A stretch of 64,000 nucleotides of DNA from an uncultured Rhodospirillales bacterium (lineage in GTDB: Bacteria > Pseudomonadota > Alphaproteobacteria > ATCC43930 > CGMCC-115725). Location of the stretch: positions 310,001-374,000 of the forward strand of contig CAIJOA010000028.1 of the NCBI GenBank assembly GCA_903822185.1. The letters run 5' to 3'. Position 1 is the first letter of the stretch. Every line of letters starts with the position of its first letter. The notes beneath the pieces were generated by a model that was given only the letters and a program-made list of their open reading frames with translations, did no database searches and was not told the origin of the DNA. Positions 62,117 to 64,000 of the stretch are shown piece by piece. Both the position numbers and the translations under genes were made by a program.

Positions 62117-62202
62117 AGTCGCATTTTTTTCTGATGCAAGAAAAAATTGGCGTTGAGGCAATTTTTTTGCCTAAGCGTGACTTTGCCAGTCGTCAAAGGT
62201 GG

Positions 62203-63231
62203 TTAAGGGGTGCTCGAGCATCTCGAAACCGCTGCCAGGAAGGCATCGACCGCCTCGACGCGCGTGTCGAACGCCGTGACGAGACGAAGCACCGGCTCCT
62301 CGCCCCAGCGATAGAAACCGAATCCTTCCCGCTGAAGCTGCGCGACCGACGATTCGGAAAGCGCGACGAACACCTCGTTACCTTCGACCGGATGAACGAG
62401 GCGCGTTCCCGGCAGCGCGGCGAGCCCAGCGCCAAGGCGCGCGGCCATCGCGTTGGCGTGACGCGCGTTTCGTAGCCACAGATCGTCGTTCAGATACCCA
62501 TCGAGCTGCGCCGACAGGAAACGCTGCTTCGACACCAGGTGACCGCCTCGCTTGCGCCGGAAGCCGATCTCCGCCGCTTTGGCTTTGTCGAAGAAGATCA
62601 CCGCTTCCGCCGCCAGCGCGCCATTCTTAGTCGCACCAAACGACAACGCATCGACGCCGGCGCGCCAGGTGATCGCCGCCGGCGAGCAGCCGAGACCGAC
62701 GATCGCGTTGGCAAACCGCGCACCATCCATGTGAAGACCCAAGCCGTGCTCGCGCGCCAGCGCGCTCAGTGCGGCAACTTCATCGGGCGTATAGAGCGTC
62801 CCCGCCTCGGTCTGTTGGGTAATGCTGATCGAAGCCGGCTGAACGTGATGAACGACGCCTTTCCCCGCGAGATGCGACGAAAGCGTCTCAACGGTGAGCT
62901 TGCCGTGCTCGCCTGACAACGGGACGAGCTTCGCGCCGCCGGTAAAGAATTCCGGCGCGCCACACTCGTGATTGGCGATGTGCGCGTCCTCGTGACAGTA
63001 AAGCGCGCCCCAGGGCGGCGTCAGCGCAGCGAGCGCCAAGACGTTGGCGGCCGTGCCGGTCGCGACCGGGAAGACCGCGACCTCATGCTCGAAAATCTCC
63101 GCGAATCGGCGTTCCAGCCGCTGGGTGATGTCGTCGCCGCCATACGGGGTAGCTGCACCGTGATTGGCGGCTTCGATCGCTGCGAGGATTTCGGGCGAGA
63201 CGCCCGCGACATTGTCCGAGGCGAAATTCAC
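62203..63231 (-). CDS. ltaE: Low-specificity L-threonine aldolase-type PLP enzyme
   Basis: The 342-residue fold-type I PLP enzyme starts at GTG 63231 (NFASDNVAGVSPEILAAIEAANHG), whose ATG-like start overlaps the stop of the upstream gene (GTGA), so it is translationally coupled. Signatures are DNVAG, GTAANVLALAAL, HEDAHIANHECGAPE, LHMDGARFANA with the PLP-binding Asp169, and LSFGATKNGALAAEA with the Schiff-base Lys202. It cleaves threonine or allo-threonine to glycine and acetaldehyde. It lies just upstream of the decarboxylase leader on the same strand. Confidence 0.92.
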   Translation of the reverse strand: MNFASDNVAGVSPEILAAIEAANHGAATPYGGDDITQRLERRFAEIFEHEVAVFPVATGTAANVLALAALTPPWGALYCHEDAHIANHECGAPEFFTGGAKLVPLSGEHGKLTVETLSSHLAGKGVVHHVQPASISITQQTEAGTLYTPDEVAALSALAREHGLGLHMDGARFANAIVGLGCSPAAITWRAGVDALSFGATKNGALAAEAVIFFDKAKAAEIGFRRKRGGHLVSKQRFLSAQLDGYLNDDLWLRNARHANAMAARLGAGLAALPGTRLVHPVEGNEVFVALSESSVAQLQREGFGFYRWGEEPVLRLVTAFDTRVEAVDAFLAAVSRCSSTP

Positions 63232-63536
63232 GGTTTCGCCGGCCGCAAGGTGATGGTGCCGACCCGGGCGCCCGTCGCCGTGTTCACCGTCAGGAGCTGT
63301 TCGCCGCCGTCGGCAAGACTGAGGCGTATCAGGACCCTATCGCCGCTCAATTCGGTACCGATGACCTTTGCACCGGCGGGGAGATCGATCGTGCTGTTGG
63401 TTCCGGCCGTGACGACCGGGGCCGGCGTCGCGGCCACGGGATGATTAGCCCGGTTCATGACCGCCAGCACCAGTCCGATCGTGCCGACGACCAGGAGGAC
63501 ACCCATGACGACAACGAGGACCTTGAGAGCGCGCAT
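63228..63536 (-). CDS. Single-pass membrane hypothetical protein (DUF6476-like)
   Basis: The ATG at 63536 gives 102 residues starting MRALKVLVVVMGVLLVVGTIGLVLAVMNR, a single N-terminal membrane helix, followed by a proline/threonine linker and a small soluble domain (LPAGAKVIGTELSGDRVLIRLSLADGGEQLLTVNTATGARVGTI). It resembles DUF6476, a family next to rluD in alphaproteobacteria. Its stop overlaps the threonine aldolase start. It is divergent from rluD, 21 bases apart. Confidence 0.75.
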   Translation of the reverse strand: MRALKVLVVVMGVLLVVGTIGLVLAVMNRANHPVAATPAPVVTAGTNSTIDLPAGAKVIGTELSGDRVLIRLSLADGGEQLLTVNTATGARVGTITLRPAKP

Positions 63537-63557
63537 GGTTCCGTCCACTTTAGGGAG

Positions 63558-64000
63558 ATGATCAGCGAGCACGTAACCGTCGAAGAAACCGAAGCAGGCG
63601 AGCGGCTCGATCGCATTCTCGCGGCGCGCCTTGGCGCCCTGTCACGTACCCGGCTGAAAAAATTGATCGAGACCGGCCAAGTCAGTCTCGACGGGGCAAC
63701 GATAAACGACCCCTCTCTTAGGGTCAAACCGGGCCAGGTCTTCGCCATCGCCGTGCCGCCGCCAGTCGATGACCATCCGGTCGCACAGGCAATGGCGCTC
63801 GAGATCGCCTACGAGGACGAGCATGTCATCGTCCTGAACAAGCCCGCGGGGCTCGTGGTTCACCCCGCTCCCGGCAATCTCGATCACACGCTGGTCAACG
63901 CGCTACTCGCCCATTGCGGCGAGGAGTTCGCCGGCATCGGCGGGGTGAAGCGGCCCGGCATCGTCCATCGTCTCGACAAGGACACCAGCGGGTTGATGAT
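63558..64000 (+). CDS. rluD: RluD-type pseudouridine synthase, N-terminal part (continues beyond window)
   Basis: From ATG 63558 the frame is open to the window end (147 codons visible). The S4 domain occupies about residues 15-75 (ERLDRILAARLGALSRTRLKKLIETGQVSLDG). The catalytic domain begins IAYEDEHVIVLNKPAGLVVHPAPGNLDHTLVNALLAHC, and the GIVHRLDKDTSGLM motif with the catalytic aspartate (HRLDKDTSG) is present. It converts uridines 1911, 1915 and 1917 of 23S rRNA if it is RluD proper; RluC-like alternatives cannot be excluded without the C-terminus. Confidence 0.92.
   Translation, partial: MISEHVTVEETEAGERLDRILAARLGALSRTRLKKLIETGQVSLDGATINDPSLRVKPGQVFAIAVPPPVDDHPVAQAMALEIAYEDEHVIVLNKPAGLVVHPAPGNLDHTLVNALLAHCGEEFAGIGGVKRPGIVHRLDKDTSGLM

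Larger units (their letters stand above)
61752..62202 (-). promoter_or_regulatory. Long structured 5' leader of the ornithine decarboxylase gene (speF-like leader candidate)
   Basis: This 451-base stretch between the decarboxylase and the threonine aldolase gene is not otherwise coding, but is rich in structure on the minus strand. From 5' to 3' it has an A/T-rich start (TTGCAT...TATG, 62115-62150), a putative 53-codon upstream ORF (62116-61955), hairpin A at 61978-61961 inside its last codons, hairpin B at 61856-61844, and a direct repeat GGCTCAGAG (plus-strand 61895-61903 and 61766-61774). Hairpin A and hairpin B contain complementary ten-mers, so they could pair with each other instead. 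Rfam contains a speF leader described from alphaproteobacterial ornithine decarboxylase genes; whether this is that element needs a covariance-model search. Confidence 0.55.

Noticed and set aside
62134-62475. A 113-residue plus-strand frame near the decarboxylase leader
   Set aside because: It is mostly antisense to the threonine aldolase gene and has no ribosome binding site or motif.
1-64000. Prophage, integrative element or insertion sequence
   Set aside because: I found no integrase, transposase, phage structural gene or toxin-antitoxin pair; the tRNA gene has no repeat of its 3' end nearby.

Overview
The window reads as ordinary chromosomal DNA of a GC-rich alphaproteobacterium. The evidence is the block gatC-gatA-gatB / ruvX / pyrB-pyrC'-plsY / dprA-topA-rnr, a DUF6476-like gene next to rluD, a type III ornithine decarboxylase, and many 'FPRKRES...DSRFRGND' type palindromic repeats. 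The genus cannot be fixed from the sequence. I see no phage, transposase, CRISPR array or rRNA; the only tRNA is tRNA-Ser(GCT).

Layout. 1-8.9 kb: small-molecule catabolism (fumarylacetoacetate hydrolase family, bicupin protein, orphan TRAP and ABC binding proteins, a ThDP-dependent decarboxylase-like enzyme, an esterase) and a TPR/methyltransferase locus that looks frame-shifted and carries a palindromic repeat in frame. 9-17.3 kb: a two-subunit molybdenum hydroxylase, a secreted metallo-beta-lactamase-fold protein, and an amidohydrolase/flavin reductase/VOC operon divergent from another orphan binding protein. 17.3-23.4 kb: pirin, a transglutaminase and the urease genes ureA(truncated)-B-C-E-F-G. 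ureD is absent, and ureA lacks its N-terminus at a junction with an equally 5'-truncated allophanate-hydrolase-like gene. 23.4-33.3 kb: DUF1488-like protein, ABC-F ATPase, hydrolases, another orphan binding protein, an MFS transporter, a SYLF protein, tRNA-Ser and a GST. 33.4-43 kb: mannose-1-phosphate guanylyltransferase, gatCAB, ruvX, amt, pyrB-pyrC'-plsY. 43-51.7 kb: accessory block with two multi-PAS histidine kinases, a GST, SRPBCC, dihaem cytochrome c and MetE-like genes, lying between plsY and dprA. 51.7-64 kb: dprA-topA-rnr (rnr lacks its N-terminal helix-turn-helix), S41 protease, DUF1194 protein, ornithine decarboxylase with a long structured leader, threonine aldolase, DUF6476-like protein and the start of rluD.

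Functionally the window joins housekeeping (tRNA-dependent amidation, pyrimidine and phospholipid synthesis, DNA topology, RNA decay) with nitrogen handling (urease, Amt, ornithine decarboxylase) and a set of uptake/oxidation modules typical of a versatile soil or water heterotroph. The observations most worth following are the decarboxylase leader, with a putative upstream ORF and two hairpins able to pair with each other; the deletion-like junction that decapitates both ureA and the allophanate-hydrolase-like gene; and the dispersed palindromic repeat family with one copy inside a protein. No sequence search was run; family names rest on motifs read by eye.
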